A DNA stretch of 64,000 bases from Arcobacter sp. F2176 (GTDB taxonomy: Bacteria; Campylobacterota; Campylobacteria; Campylobacterales; Arcobacteraceae), in assembly GCF_004116465.1 (NCBI RefSeq), contig NZ_PDJV01000008.1, positions 92,487-156,486 of the forward strand. Direction: 5' to 3'. The translations under genes were made by a program, and so were the position numbers. The notes under the pieces are model-generated. The model was not told the DNA's origin. It made no database searches and saw nothing but the letters and a program-made list of their open reading frames with translations. This document shows positions 44,301 through 55,066 of this stretch, in pieces. Each line of letters opens with the position of its first letter. The first letter of the stretch is position 1.

Positions 44301-44554
44301 TCTTCTGGCTCCAAATTTTTTAATTCAAAATATTCTTTTTGTAATCTCGCATTACTCTCTTGAAGTCTATTAATTTCACTAATCAAATAAGACCTTTTAT
44401 TTTTAAGTGATTTATAGACCTCAAAAGAATTTACTCCAAAGAGTAAGTTTGCCACATGATAGCTTAGAAAAAGTGTAATAGCAATAGAAATTATTGCTAT
44501 TACAGTAAATCGTTTGACTTCTTTACTTATAAAACGATTACTTTTTTCTGCCAT
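44297..44554 (-). CDS. FtsB/DivIC-like septum protein
   Basis: An 85-residue bitopic protein: cytoplasmic basic N-terminus, one membrane helix (~17-41) and a periplasmic coiled coil with leucine heptads (LKNKRSYLISEINRLQ...NARLQKEYFELKNLEPEE cores). This layout and size are those of FtsB/DivIC, part of the FtsQLB divisome subcomplex. It lies 12 bases downstream of eno and overlaps the AMIN gene. The family call rests on architecture more than on diagnostic residues. Confidence 0.75.
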   Translation of the reverse strand: MAEKSNRFISKEVKRFTVIAIISIAITLFLSYHVANLLFGVNSFEVYKSLKNKRSYLISEINRLQESNARLQKEYFELKNLEPEE

Positions 44555-44566
44555 ATTATTCTACTA

Positions 44567-45844
44567 TTATTTTTTAAAAAAAGGTTGTTTCCCTAAATAT
44601 TCAGCATATGCTATTTCAGAGCCAATTTCCAATAATCTATTATATTTAGCGATTCTATCACTTCTTGCCGTACTTCCTGTTTTGATTTGTCCACAATTTA
44701 AAGCTACTGCAAAATCAGCAATAAAAGCATCTTCTGATTCACCAGATCTATGAGACATAACACAATTATAATTGTTTCTTTGTGCTAATCTAATTGTTTG
44801 CATTGTTTCACTAACTGATCCAATTTGGTTTGGTTTGATTAAAATAGAATTTGCAATACCTTTTTGAATCCCTTCTGCTAGGATATTTGCATTTGTAACA
44901 AATAAATCATCACCTACAAGTTGAATTTTAGAACCTAATTCTTCAGTTAATATTTTCCAACCATCCCAATCATCTTCACTTAAACCATCTTCGATAGATA
45001 CAATTGGGTATTTTGAACATAAATCAGCATAATAAGCAACTAACTCTTTTGAAGTTAATTCTCTATTTTCAGATTTTAATACATAAAGACCTTTGTCATT
45101 GATGATTTCTGAAGCTGCAACATCAAGTGCGATTGCAATTTGCTCACCTGCTTTATATCCAGCTTTTTCTACTGCTTTTAAAATAACTTGAATAGGTTCT
45201 TCATTTGATTTTAAATTTGGAGCAAATCCACCTTCATCACCAACTGCAGTTGATTCACCCATTTCATCAATTACTTTTTTTAGATTTTGGTAGATTTCAG
45301 ATACTGCTCTTAATCCATCATTGAAGTTTTCAAAACCAACTGGCATAACCATATATTCTTGAAAATCAACAGAGTTATTTGCATGTTCTCCACCATTTAT
45401 GATATTAAACATAGGTACAGGCATAGTCATAGCATTTGCTCCACCTAAATATCTATATAATGGTACATGTAAAGATTCTGCTGCAGCTCGTGCAACTGCC
45501 ATAGATACACCTAAAACAGCATTTGCACCTAAGTTTGAATAATTGCTTGTACCATCAATATCTTTCATAGTAGCATCTACTTCTGCTTGATTGTATGGAC
45601 TTAGACCGATTAGTTCATTTGCAATTGTTGTATTTACATTTTCAACTGCTTTTAAAACGCCTTTTCCTAAAAATCTATCATCCCCATCTCTTAATTCTAG
45701 TGCTTCTCTTTTTCCAGTACTTGCCCCACTTGGTACAATCGCACTTTGTTTTGTCCCATCACTTAAAATTACTGTCGCTCTAACTGTTGGATTTCCTCTT
45801 GAATCTAATACTTCATCAGCATAAATGTTATCAATATATACCAT
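44567..45844 (-). CDS. eno: enolase
   Basis: A 425-residue enolase converting 2-phosphoglycerate to phosphoenolpyruvate. Signatures: [52 protein letters not shown], the metal aspartate/glutamate blocks [19 protein letters not shown] and [10 protein letters not shown], and [15 protein letters not shown] plus [10 protein letters not shown]. An AGGAGAC site precedes the ATG on the minus strand. The gene is downstream of recA and upstream of the FtsB-like gene. Confidence 0.97.
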   Translation of the reverse strand: MVYIDNIYADEVLDSRGNPTVRATVILSDGTKQSAIVPSGASTGKREALELRDGDDRFLGKGVLKAVENVNTTIANELIGLSPYNQAEVDATMKDIDGTSNYSNLGANAVLGVSMAVARAAAESLHVPLYRYLGGANAMTMPVPMFNIINGGEHANNSVDFQEYMVMPVGFENFNDGLRAVSEIYQNLKKVIDEMGESTAVGDEGGFAPNLKSNEEPIQVILKAVEKAGYKAGEQIAIALDVAASEIINDKGLYVLKSENRELTSKELVAYYADLCSKYPIVSIEDGLSEDDWDGWKILTEELGSKIQLVGDDLFVTNANILAEGIQKGIANSILIKPNQIGSVSETMQTIRLAQRNNYNCVMSHRSGESEDAFIADFAVALNCGQIKTGSTARSDRIAKYNRLLEIGSEIAYAEYLGKQPFFKK

Positions 45845-45970
45845 GTAGGTCTCCTATAAATATTTAAATTTATATCATTTTATCTAAAATTTTATTTTAA
45901 AGTTCTTTTGTGATTGGGGGGATTTCTGATTATTTGGGGTAGTTTTGTATATTGTAGTTGTAAAGGGATT

Positions 45971-45997
45971 TAATCTAAGAGAATTTCTCTTAGATTA
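45971..45997 (-). other. perfect hairpin overlapping the recA stop codon
   Basis: TAATCTAAGAGAA (45971-45983) and TTCTCTTAGATTA (45985-45997) form a 13-bp inverted repeat that includes the recA stop. No T-run follows on the minus strand, so it may protect the recA 3' end or attenuate read-through into eno. The remaining 125 bp to eno holds a G-rich patch and no gene. Confidence 0.6.
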
Positions 45998-47035
45998 ATC
46001 TTCACCTTCTTCTGAACTTTCATCACCATCAAATGGCACAGCATCATTTACACCCATAGCTTCAAGAATTTTATCTTCAATCTCTTTTGCTATTTCTGGA
46101 TTTTCTCTTAAGAATACTTTTGAATTCTCTTTTCCTTGTCCTATTTTACTATCATTGTAGCTAAACCAAGCTCCAGCTTTATCGACAATATCAAGTTTAA
46201 CACCATAATCAACAAGTTCTCCCATTTTTGAGATACCTTCTCCAAACATGATATCAAATTCTGCTTGTTTGAAAGGAGGGGCAACTTTATTTTTTACAAC
46301 TTTTACTTTTACTCTATTTCCAATAGAGTTTTCAGCTTGTTTAAGAGTAGCGATTCTTCTAATATCAAGTCTAATAGAAGAGTAAAATTTAAGTGCATTT
46401 CCACCAGTTGTAGTTTCTGGACTTCCGTATCCTGTCATACCAATTTTCATTCTGATTTGGTTAATGAATATTACAGTACAGTTCATTTTGTGTAAAATAC
46501 CAGTAATTTTTCTAAGAGCCTTACTCATAAGTCTAGCTTGAACACCAACTTGTTGGTCATCCATATCACCATCAATCTCTACTTTTGGAGTTAAAGCTGC
46601 AACTGAGTCAATTACTATTAAATCTACAGCTCCACTTCTAATAACAGTTTCAAGTATTTCTAAGGCTTGTTCTCCAAAATCTGGTTGTGAAACAAGTAAG
46701 TTATCTGTATCAACACCTAAGTTTTTAGCATAAATAACATCAAGTGCATGTTCTGCATCAATAAAAGCACAAACTCCACCTTGTCTTTGACACTCTGCTA
46801 TTGCATGAAGTGTAAGTGTAGTTTTACCTGAAGATTCAGGTCCATATATTTCTATTACTCTTCCCTTTGGTAATCCTCCAACCCCTAATGCTAAGTCAAG
46901 TCCCAATGAACCTGTACTTATAGACTCAACTGGAACTGTTTCTTTATCCCCTAATCTTACTAGTGAACCTTTTCCAAAAGCTTTGTCAATTTGTTTAATT
47001 GCTAAGTCTAGTGATTTTTTTTGATTATCATCCAT
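45995..47035 (-). CDS. recA: RecA recombinase
   Basis: A 346-residue recombinase. Walker A is GPESSGKT, followed by [24 protein letters not shown], Walker [13 protein letters not shown], loop L2 [28 protein letters not shown] (paraphrased by INQIRxKIG and TTGGNALKF) and an acidic C-terminus ending EESSEEGED. Standard length. On the minus strand a TAGAAT -10 (47071-47066) and an AGGA site precede it; no SOS box is obvious to me. Confidence 0.97.
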   Translation of the reverse strand: MDDNQKKSLDLAIKQIDKAFGKGSLVRLGDKETVPVESISTGSLGLDLALGVGGLPKGRVIEIYGPESSGKTTLTLHAIAECQRQGGVCAFIDAEHALDVIYAKNLGVDTDNLLVSQPDFGEQALEILETVIRSGAVDLIVIDSVAALTPKVEIDGDMDDQQVGVQARLMSKALRKITGILHKMNCTVIFINQIRMKIGMTGYGSPETTTGGNALKFYSSIRLDIRRIATLKQAENSIGNRVKVKVVKNKVAPPFKQAEFDIMFGEGISKMGELVDYGVKLDIVDKAGAWFSYNDSKIGQGKENSKVFLRENPEIAKEIEDKILEAMGVNDAVPFDGDESSEEGED

Positions 47036-47119
47036 AATTTTTCCTGCGTGTTTTTATTTTTGTGTATTCTAGCAGAAACTTTTTTAATTAAGAAAAATTA
47101 TTACAAATTGTAATGAAAT

Positions 47120-47332
47120 TTATTCTTCATCTTTTTTATTTAACTCTTCATCTATTTTTTGAATATTTTCAATTGTCTTAATGTGAGAAGTAACTCTTTT
47201 TTTCATAGTGAATTTTTTTATGTGTTTTGCTAGTATTTTAGTATATTTTTTATAATTCCTTGAACCCTTTTCAAAGCTGGCAAGTTTTTTTTGAATTTTG
47301 ATAATATCTTCAGGAATGAAATTTTCTGACAT
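47120..47332 (-). CDS. small basic helical protein, unknown
   Basis: A 70-residue, lysine-rich, almost wholly helical protein (MSENFIPEDIIKIQKKLASF start; KKFTMKKRV middle; acidic last ten residues). No family recognised. It lies upstream of recA on the same strand, 84 bp away with a recA promoter between, and divergent from the glycan locus. The frame has a reasonable start context. Could bind nucleic acid because of its charge, but that is inference. Confidence 0.5.
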   Translation of the reverse strand: MSENFIPEDIIKIQKKLASFEKGSRNYKKYTKILAKHIKKFTMKKRVTSHIKTIENIQKIDEELNKKDEE

Positions 47333-47427
47333 AAAATACCTAAGTTTGAATTTATTAAATTATTACATATTTGCTCTTAAAATAAAAGTTAAATAATATA
47401 TTGGGTAAAATTGAACATTATAAATAA

Positions 47428-48429
<1,002 letters not shown>

Positions 48430-48435
48430 TAATAA

Positions 48436-49566
48436 ATGAACTTTATTCCCTATAGTAAACAAAATATATCAAATGAAGATATTGAGGCAGTTGTTGAAAC
48501 TTTAAAAAGTGATTATTTAACTACTGGTCCAAAGATAAAAGAGTTTGAAGAGACTCTTTGTAAATATACTGGCGCTAAATATTGTGTGGCAGTATCAAAT
48601 GGGACAGCGGCTTTACACTTAGCTTCACTTGCACTTTTAAATGAAAATGATAAAGTTCTTACAACGGTGAATTCTTTTTTAGCCACATCTAATTCTATTC
48701 TTTATGTAAATGCAAAACCAATTTTTGTGGATATAAAAGAAGATGGAAATATTGATTTAGACCTTTGTGAAAAGGCCTTAAAAAAAGACTCTTCTATCAA
48801 AGCAATTTATGTGGTTCATTTTTCAGGGCTTAGTGTAAATCAAAAAAGATTAAAAGAATTAAAAGATAAATATAATATAAAGATATTAGAAGATTGTGCA
48901 CACTCTATTGGAGCAGTAAATGACAGTGTAAAAGCTGGTTCTTGCAAAAATAGTAATATCTCAACTTTCTCTTTTCATCCTGTAAAAGGTTTTACTACTG
49001 GTGAAGGTGGGGCTATTACTACAAATTCTAAAGAGATTTATGAGAAGCTGTTGGTTTTGAGAAATCATGGTATGAAAGCAAATAGTGAAATTGCACCTTG
49101 GCATTATGATATGACTGAGTTGGGATTTAATTATAGGCTTACAGATATGGCTTGTGCTTTGGGTATCTCACAATTAAAAAGACTTGATGATTTTTTAGAT
49201 AAAAGACGAGTAATAGCAAAAAGATATTGTGAACTTTTTGAAAAATATGATTTTGTAAAACCTATATATGATTTTACTAACGAATCTGCTTATCATCTTT
49301 TTGTAGTGTATATTGACTTTGATAGATTTGATACTGGTAAAAAAGAGTTTGTTCTTAAAATGAGAGAAAAAAATATTGGTTTACAGTTTCACTATATTCC
49401 AATAAATAAACAACCATTCTATAAAAACTTAGGTTACGGAGAAGAAAATACTCCTATTATGGATAAGTATTATAAAGAGGCTATTTCTTTACCTCTTTAT
49501 CCAACTTTGTCTATTGAAGAACAAGATTATGTAATCTCTTCAATGTTAGAGGTGCTAGGTGTCTAA
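48436..49566 (+). CDS. pseC: UDP-4-amino-sugar aminotransferase, pseudaminic acid step 2
   Basis: A 376-residue PLP-dependent aminotransferase of the DegT/DnrJ/EryC1 fold. The start LKSDYLTTGPKIKEFEE, AVSNGTAALHLASLAL, DCAHSIGA and the PLP lysine in FSFHPVKGFTTGEGG are typical of PseC. It aminates C4 of the PseB product using glutamate. It follows pseB by six bases and overlaps pseF by eight. Confidence 0.93.
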   Translation: MNFIPYSKQNISNEDIEAVVETLKSDYLTTGPKIKEFEETLCKYTGAKYCVAVSNGTAALHLASLALLNENDKVLTTVNSFLATSNSILYVNAKPIFVDIKEDGNIDLDLCEKALKKDSSIKAIYVVHFSGLSVNQKRLKELKDKYNIKILEDCAHSIGAVNDSVKAGSCKNSNISTFSFHPVKGFTTGEGGAITTNSKEIYEKLLVLRNHGMKANSEIAPWHYDMTELGFNYRLTDMACALGISQLKRLDDFLDKRRVIAKRYCELFEKYDFVKPIYDFTNESAYHLFVVYIDFDRFDTGKKEFVLKMREKNIGLQFHYIPINKQPFYKNLGYGEENTPIMDKYYKEAISLPLYPTLSIEEQDYVISSMLEVLGV

Positions 49567-50260
49567 GTGCGTTTGTATAATACCTGCTCGTGGTGGAAGT
49601 AAGAGAATTCCTAAAAAGAATATAAAAGATTTTTTTGGAAAACCTCTTATTTCATATACTATTGAAACTGCTTTAAAATCAAAACTATTTGACAAAGTTG
49701 TAGTCTCAACAGATGATGAAACTATTGCTCAATTTGCCAAAGAGTATGGAGCTGATGTTCCTTTTTTAAGACCAGTTGAACTAAGTGATGACTTTACAGG
49801 AACAGGTGCTGTTATATCACATGCTTTATCTTTTTTGAAAGAGCAGGGTGAAAAGTATGATTATGTTTGCAGTATCTATGCAACAGCACCATTACTTCAA
49901 GTAAAGTATATACAAAAGGGCTTAGAGAGACTTCAAAATAGTGATGCTGTTAATTCTTTTAGTGCAACTTCTATGCCTTTTCCTATTCAGAGAACTTTTA
50001 AAATCAAAAATGATAGATGTGAGATGTTTTGGCCTGAAAACTTTTCTAAACGAAGTCAAGATTTGGAAGAAGCTTATCAAGATGCTGGACAATTTTATTG
50101 GAAAAATCTGCATAAACAATCTAGTGATGTGATGTTTGGAAAAGATACTATTCCTATTATTCTCCCTCGGTATTTAGTTCAAGATATTGATACTTTGGAA
50201 GATTGGGAGAGAGCAGAAGTTTTATATGAAGTTCTAAAAAGACAAAAGAAAATATCATGA
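49559..50260 (+). CDS. pseF: CMP-pseudaminic acid cytidylyltransferase
   Basis: A 233-residue cytidylyltransferase of the NeuA/KdsB family, activating pseudaminic acid with CTP. IIPARGGSKRIPKKNIKDFFGKPL at the N-terminus (core ARGGSKRIPxKN) and the QDIDTLEDW ending are clear. GTG start at 49559, inside the end of pseC. ATGA overlap with pseG. Confidence 0.92.
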   Translation: MSKCVCIIPARGGSKRIPKKNIKDFFGKPLISYTIETALKSKLFDKVVVSTDDETIAQFAKEYGADVPFLRPVELSDDFTGTGAVISHALSFLKEQGEKYDYVCSIYATAPLLQVKYIQKGLERLQNSDAVNSFSATSMPFPIQRTFKIKNDRCEMFWPENFSKRSQDLEEAYQDAGQFYWKNLHKQSSDVMFGKDTIPIILPRYLVQDIDTLEDWERAEVLYEVLKRQKKIS

Positions 50261-51153
50261 AAAATATTTTAGTTAGAGCTGACTCTTCATCTAAAATTGG
50301 TATTGGGCATATTATGAGGGATTTGGCTTTAGTAGAGCGCTATTTTAACTCAAATATAACTTTTGCTTGTCAAGAGTTAGAGGGAAATATAAATAGTAAA
50401 ATCTTAGATGCAGGCTATGATTTAAAAATATTAAATTCAAATGATGTAGAAGAGTTAAATGATTTAATAAAAAGCTTGAATATAGATTTTCTAATCATTG
50501 ACCACTATGGAATAGATTATGGCTATGAAGAGCAAATCAAAAATCAAAATCCTAGTTTGAAAGTTTTAGTTTTTGATGATACTTATGAAAAACACTATTG
50601 TGATATTTTGTTAAATCACAACATTTATGCCCAAGAAAAGAAGTATAAAGATTTAGTACCATCTTTTTGTGAGTTAAGATGTGGTGAAAAATATACTTTA
50701 ATACGAGAAGAGTTTAAGTATTATGAGCATTTGAGACGAAATAAATCAAAAAAGAAAAAAGTATTAATAGCTTTTGGTGGAAGTGATTTTGATAATATTT
50801 CATTAAAAGTCTTGAAAAGTCTAAAAAAGAAAAAAGATATAAAAATTTATCTTCTAACAACCTATGCAAATAAAAATATAAAGAGTCTAAAAGAGTTTAT
50901 AAAAGATTATGAGAATATAAAACTAATAATAAATAGTAAAAATGTAGCTAAACTAATCCATAAAATAGACCTAGCAATAGTAAGTCCAAGTACAATACTA
51001 CATGAAATAATATATTTAAATAAAGAGTTTATAGCCATACAAACAGCTTCAAATCAAAAGTTTATGATGAAGTATCTAAAAAAGAACAGACATGCTTGTA
51101 TGAAAAGATTTTCAAAAAAAGAGTTTTTAAAAAAGTTTGAGGCAAAGATATGA
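50257..51153 (+). CDS. pseG: UDP-sugar hydrolase of pseudaminic acid synthesis
   Basis: A 298-residue GT-B-like hydrolase that removes UDP from UDP-2,4-diacetamido-2,4,6-trideoxy-L-altrose. Signature RADSSSKIGIGHIMRDLALV with the catalytic histidine, LIIDHYGIDY, AFGGSDFDN and the late SPSTILHEIIYL block. The C-terminal ~20 residues are shorter and more basic than some homologues. ATGA overlaps at both ends. Confidence 0.9.
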   Translation: MKNILVRADSSSKIGIGHIMRDLALVERYFNSNITFACQELEGNINSKILDAGYDLKILNSNDVEELNDLIKSLNIDFLIIDHYGIDYGYEEQIKNQNPSLKVLVFDDTYEKHYCDILLNHNIYAQEKKYKDLVPSFCELRCGEKYTLIREEFKYYEHLRRNKSKKKKVLIAFGGSDFDNISLKVLKSLKKKKDIKIYLLTTYANKNIKSLKEFIKDYENIKLIINSKNVAKLIHKIDLAIVSPSTILHEIIYLNKEFIAIQTASNQKFMMKYLKKNRHACMKRFSKKEFLKKFEAKI

Positions 51154-51707
51154 ATAAAATAGTATTAAAAGATTATCTTTTTTTATCAAATGAAGAGCAT
51201 AAAGACCTTTTGAAGATAAGGAATAAAGATTATATTAGAGATGTATCTTTAGATACAGGTGTTATAGAACTTATAAATCATATAAGTTTTGTAAAGGGTT
51301 TAAAAAATAGTGATAAAAAGTTTTTTGCCATAATCTTTGAAGATAAAATTATAGGTGGAGTAAATATTTTTAATATAAAAGAAGATATTAAATGGGGAAT
51401 TTTCTTTTTGGAAGAGGCAAATATTATGATTAAATCTTTTGTTCCAATCTATTTTTTAGAGTATATTTTTAAAACTTTTCAAAAAGAAGAGATATTTTTA
51501 GATGTTAAGAAAGAGAATATCAATACAATATCTTATGACAAAAACTTAGGCTTTAAAATTTTCAAAGAAGATGATAAAATAATATCTATGAAGATGAGCA
51601 ATCTAGAGTTTGAAAATGCTAAAGAGAAACCATTTTTAAAAAGAGTGATGAAACAGTTTAAAAAGTTTGATTTTGAAATAATTTCTTATGATGGAGTTGA
51701 AGTTTGA
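51150..51707 (+). CDS. pseH: GNAT N-acetyltransferase, PseH-like
   Basis: A 185-residue GNAT-fold acyltransferase. LLKIRNKDYIRDVS, then FAIIFEDKIIGGVNIF (beta4 and acyl-CoA strand) and NINTISYDKNLGFKIFKEDDK (the usual N-x-A/S-x-x-x-Y-x-K-x-GF end) resemble PseH, which N-acetylates the 4-amino sugar. The classical R/Q-x-x-G-x-G/A CoA loop is not obvious, as in other PseH proteins. A 30-residue C-terminal extension is unusual. Given the ACP cassette downstream, an acyl-ACP donor is possible. Confidence 0.75.
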   Translation: MNKIVLKDYLFLSNEEHKDLLKIRNKDYIRDVSLDTGVIELINHISFVKGLKNSDKKFFAIIFEDKIIGGVNIFNIKEDIKWGIFFLEEANIMIKSFVPIYFLEYIFKTFQKEEIFLDVKKENINTISYDKNLGFKIFKEDDKIISMKMSNLEFENAKEKPFLKRVMKQFKKFDFEIISYDGVEV

Positions 51708-52726
51708 AAATAGGGAAGTTTGATTTTACTAGAGATAAAACATACATAGTAGCTGAACTTAGTGCAAATCATAATGGCTCTTTACAAACTGCTCTTGATA
51801 CAATAAAAGCAGCAAAAGAAGCTGGAGCAGATGCTATTAAAATCCAAACCTATAGAGCTGATACCATAACTTTGGATTGTAAAAAAGATGATTTTATGAT
51901 AGATGGTGGAACCTTATGGGATGGAAAGAGTCTTTATGAACTTTATGAAGAGGCTTTTACTCCTTGGGAGTGGCATGAAAAGCTTTTTTCTTATGCGAGA
52001 AGCCTTGATATTGATATTTTTTCAACTCCTTTTGATAAGAGTTCAGTTGATTTTTTAGAGCAGTTTAATCTAAGTGCTTACAAAATAGCCTCTTTTGAAA
52101 TCACTGACTATGAACTTGTAGAGTATGTAGCTTCTAAAATGAAACCAATTATAATAAGTACTGGAATAGCCACATATGAAGAGATAGAAGATGTAGTTAA
52201 TATCTGTAAAAGAGTTGGAAATAAAGAGATAATACTTTTAAAATGTACAAGTGCCTACCCAGCACCAATGGAATTGGCAAATCTAAAAATGATACCTGAC
52301 ATGGCTGAAACCTTTGGAGTAATAAGTGGATTTTCAGATCATACTATTGGAAGTACTGCGCCTATAGTTGCTGTAACTTTGGGATCTAGAGTAATAGAAA
52401 AACATTTTATCTTGGATAAATCTATTGGAGGACCGGATAGTGAGTTTTCAATGGATAAGCTTGAATTTACTAAAATGGTAAAAGATATAAGAGATACTGA
52501 AAAACTTCTAGGAAGAGTTGATTATAGACTTGATGAGAAAAGAGAAGTTCAAAGAAGATTTTGTAGAAGTTTATATGTATGTAAAGATATAAAAAAAGGT
52601 GAAGTTTTTTCACAAGAAAATATAAAAAGTGTAAGACCAGGATATGGTAAACATCCTAAATATAAAAAAGATATAATAGGAACAAAGGCTACAAAAGATT
52701 ATACTTTGGGCGATAGAGTAGAGTAG
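51704..52726 (+). CDS. pseI: pseudaminic acid synthase
   Basis: A 340-residue NeuB-family enzyme condensing the 6-deoxy-diacetamido-altrose with phosphoenolpyruvate. TIM-barrel start IVAELSANHNGSLQTAL, ADAIKIQTYRADTITLD, DIFSTPFDKSSVDFLE, KIASFEITDYELV, SGFSDHTIG and a C-terminal SAF domain (RRFCRSLYVCKDIKKGEVF). TTG start at 51704, overlapping the preceding gene by four bases. Confidence 0.94.
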   Translation: MKIGKFDFTRDKTYIVAELSANHNGSLQTALDTIKAAKEAGADAIKIQTYRADTITLDCKKDDFMIDGGTLWDGKSLYELYEEAFTPWEWHEKLFSYARSLDIDIFSTPFDKSSVDFLEQFNLSAYKIASFEITDYELVEYVASKMKPIIISTGIATYEEIEDVVNICKRVGNKEIILLKCTSAYPAPMELANLKMIPDMAETFGVISGFSDHTIGSTAPIVAVTLGSRVIEKHFILDKSIGGPDSEFSMDKLEFTKMVKDIRDTEKLLGRVDYRLDEKREVQRRFCRSLYVCKDIKKGEVFSQENIKSVRPGYGKHPKYKKDIIGTKATKDYTLGDRVE

Positions 52727-52734
52727 GAGAAAAG

Positions 52735-53022
52735 ATGGTAGAGAAAATAGAAAATATAATATGTGAAACTTTAGTTGAATTAAATGAAGAGTTAGAGAAT
52801 GAAAACTTTGAAAATCCTACAAGTAAAACAAAACTTTATGGAACAAATGGCATGGATTCACTTGCTTTAGTATCTTTTATAACTGACTTAGAAGAGCGAA
52901 TTAGTGAGGAGTTTGAAAAAGAAATTGTTTTAGCAGATGAAAAGGCTATGAGTGCTAAGACTTCTCCCTTTCGAAGTGTTGAGAGTCTAACAATTTATAT
53001 TAAATTACTTTTGGAAGAATAA
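52735..53022 (+). CDS. dedicated acyl carrier protein
   Basis: A 95-residue acidic helical protein with the phosphopantetheine site GMDSLALVSF, serine 42. It differs from housekeeping AcpP by a longer, less regular loop II-III (ADEKAMSAKTSPF). It sits between pseI and a ketoreductase gene with which it overlaps by one base, followed by an acyl ligase: a minimal set to load, reduce and hand over an acyl group. AGGAGAAAAG precedes the ATG. Confidence 0.85.
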   Translation: MVEKIENIICETLVELNEELENENFENPTSKTKLYGTNGMDSLALVSFITDLEERISEEFEKEIVLADEKAMSAKTSPFRSVESLTIYIKLLLEE

Positions 53023-53723
53023 TGAGCCAAATTATAGTTATAACTGGAACATCAAAAGGAATAGGGCAAGCTTTAGCAAACTACTATTTAGAAAATGGTG
53101 AGATAGTAATAGGTTGTTCAAGGGCTGAGAGTTCTATAAACCATGAAAACTATAGACACTTTTCTTTAGAAGTAAATGATGAAAAAGCAGTTATAAAGAT
53201 GGTACGAACTGTAAAAAAAGAGTTTGGTAAAATCGATATCTTATTAAATAATGCTGGAATGGCATCTATGAATCATATCCTTACAACTTCTGTATCAAGT
53301 GTAGAAAAGATATTTGCTACAAACTTCTTAGGAACATTTATCTTCACAAGAGAAGTTGCAAAAGTTATGATGAAACAAAAGTATGGAAGAGTAGTAAACT
53401 ATACAACAGTTGCAAGCGCTCTTAGACTTGAAGGAGAAGCTATCTACGCTGCAAGTAAAGCAGCTATAGAGAATTTCACCCAAACATCTGCAAAAGAGTT
53501 AACACCTTTTAATATAACAGTAAATGCCATAGGCCCAACGCCTGTTCAAACAGACCTAATAAAAGCAGTACCAAAAGATAAAATAGATGAACTTTTGGCA
53601 AAACAAACCATAAAAAGATTTGGACAATTTGATGATATAAAAAATGTGATTGATTTTTTTATAAGTAAAAAAAGTGATTTTATAACGGGACAAATAATAT
53701 ATCTTGGTGGGGTTTCTAACTAA
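53022..53723 (+). CDS. SDR reductase, FabG-like
   Basis: A 233-residue classical short-chain dehydrogenase. TGTSKGIG cofactor motif (7-14), NNAG (77-80), and the catalytic serine/tyrosine/lysine in YTTVAS and YAASKAA. Length and layout match 3-oxoacyl-ACP reductases. Between an ACP and an acyl ligase gene it most likely makes a 3-hydroxyacyl-ACP; a sugar substrate is the alternative. Confidence 0.82.
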   Translation: MSQIIVITGTSKGIGQALANYYLENGEIVIGCSRAESSINHENYRHFSLEVNDEKAVIKMVRTVKKEFGKIDILLNNAGMASMNHILTTSVSSVEKIFATNFLGTFIFTREVAKVMMKQKYGRVVNYTTVASALRLEGEAIYAASKAAIENFTQTSAKELTPFNITVNAIGPTPVQTDLIKAVPKDKIDELLAKQTIKRFGQFDDIKNVIDFFISKKSDFITGQIIYLGGVSN

Positions 53724-55063
53724 TGAATTATTTATTTGATAAATTTTCTACATTTAAAGAGTTATCTACAATAGTAGTTGAAGATAAAAGCTACTCTTAT
53801 GAAAATTTATTAAATAAAATTTATGAATATCAAACGATTTTAAAAGATAAAATTCCAAGTTCATCTGTTGTAGCTATTTTAGGTGATTATTCTTTTGAAA
53901 ATATAGCTTTGTTTTTTGCTTTATATGATAATAAAAATATAATAGTACCCATAACTACAACTTTAGAAAAACTTCAAACTGAGTATATGCAAGAATCATT
54001 TTGTGAATATAGAATAAAAATTGATAATGAAATAAAAATAGATAAATTGGCTGTAAATAGTTCCCATGAGATGATAAACACTCTAAAAGATAATAAACAC
54101 TCTGGATTAGTACTTTTTTCAAGTGGAAGTACAGGTAAACCAAAGGCGATGATACATAATCTAGACAACTTAATAAGCACATACAAAGACAAAAGAGCAA
54201 AAGCTATGAATATGCTGGTTTTTCTTATGTTTGACCATATAGGTGGATTAAATACACTTTTCAATGCTCTTTCAATGGGTGCTTGTCTAATTATTCCTAA
54301 AAATAGAGATGCTAAGACAATTTGTAAGCTTATTCAAAATTATAAAATCATGGTATTACCTTCTAGTCCTACTTTTTTAAACCTTATTCTAATCTCAGGA
54401 GAGTATTTAAACTATAACTTGCGAACTCTTCGAATGATAACTTATGGAACAGAAGCTATGCCAGAATCTCTTTTGATAAAACTAAAAGAGATATTTCCAA
54501 GGGTAAAATTTCTACAAACCTTTGGCACAAGTGAGACAGGAATAAGTACAACAAGTTCTAAATCATCTGATTCTTTGTATATGAAGATAGAAGATGAAAA
54601 TCAAGAGTATAAAATAGTAGAAGGAGAGCTTTGGCTTAGAAGTAAAACTCAAGTTTTAGGATACCTAAATGCTAACATGGACTCTTTTACAAGTGATGGT
54701 TGGTTTAAAACTGGTGATTTGGTTGAAGAGATAGAAGATGGATATTTAAAAATCATAGGTCGAGGCAAAGAGGTAATTAATGTAGGTGGAGAAAAAATTC
54801 TACCTGCTGAGGTTGAATCTGTTGTTTTATCTATGGATGAGATAGAAGATTGTATGGTTTATAGCGAACAAAATGCAATTACAGGACAAACAGTTGTTTG
54901 TGATGTAGTTTGTTCAAAAGAACTTGATAAGAAAGAGTTAAAGAAACTTGTTAGAACTTTTTGTAAAGGTAAGTTAGATAAATATAAAATACCTACAAAA
55001 GTAAATCTGGTAGAGAGAACTAATTTTTCTGATAGATTTAAAAAGATAAGAAGAAAGAGTTAA
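53723..55063 (+). CDS. AMP-dependent acyl/aryl ligase (acyl-ACP synthetase-like)
   Basis: A 446-residue ANL-superfamily adenylating enzyme, compact compared with the usual ~500-550. P-loop LFSSGSTGKPKA (131-142), QTFGTSETG, TGDLVEEIEDGYLKIIGRGKEVI and the terminal basic segment RFKKIRR. It should activate a carboxylic acid and load it on the neighbouring ACP. Campylobacter flagellar glycosylation loci have similar ACP/ligase genes of unclear role. Confidence 0.83.
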   Translation: MNYLFDKFSTFKELSTIVVEDKSYSYENLLNKIYEYQTILKDKIPSSSVVAILGDYSFENIALFFALYDNKNIIVPITTTLEKLQTEYMQESFCEYRIKIDNEIKIDKLAVNSSHEMINTLKDNKHSGLVLFSSGSTGKPKAMIHNLDNLISTYKDKRAKAMNMLVFLMFDHIGGLNTLFNALSMGACLIIPKNRDAKTICKLIQNYKIMVLPSSPTFLNLILISGEYLNYNLRTLRMITYGTEAMPESLLIKLKEIFPRVKFLQTFGTSETGISTTSSKSSDSLYMKIEDENQEYKIVEGELWLRSKTQVLGYLNANMDSFTSDGWFKTGDLVEEIEDGYLKIIGRGKEVINVGGEKILPAEVESVVLSMDEIEDCMVYSEQNAITGQTVVCDVVCSKELDKKELKKLVRTFCKGKLDKYKIPTKVNLVERTNFSDRFKKIRRKS

Positions 55064-55066
55064 TAT

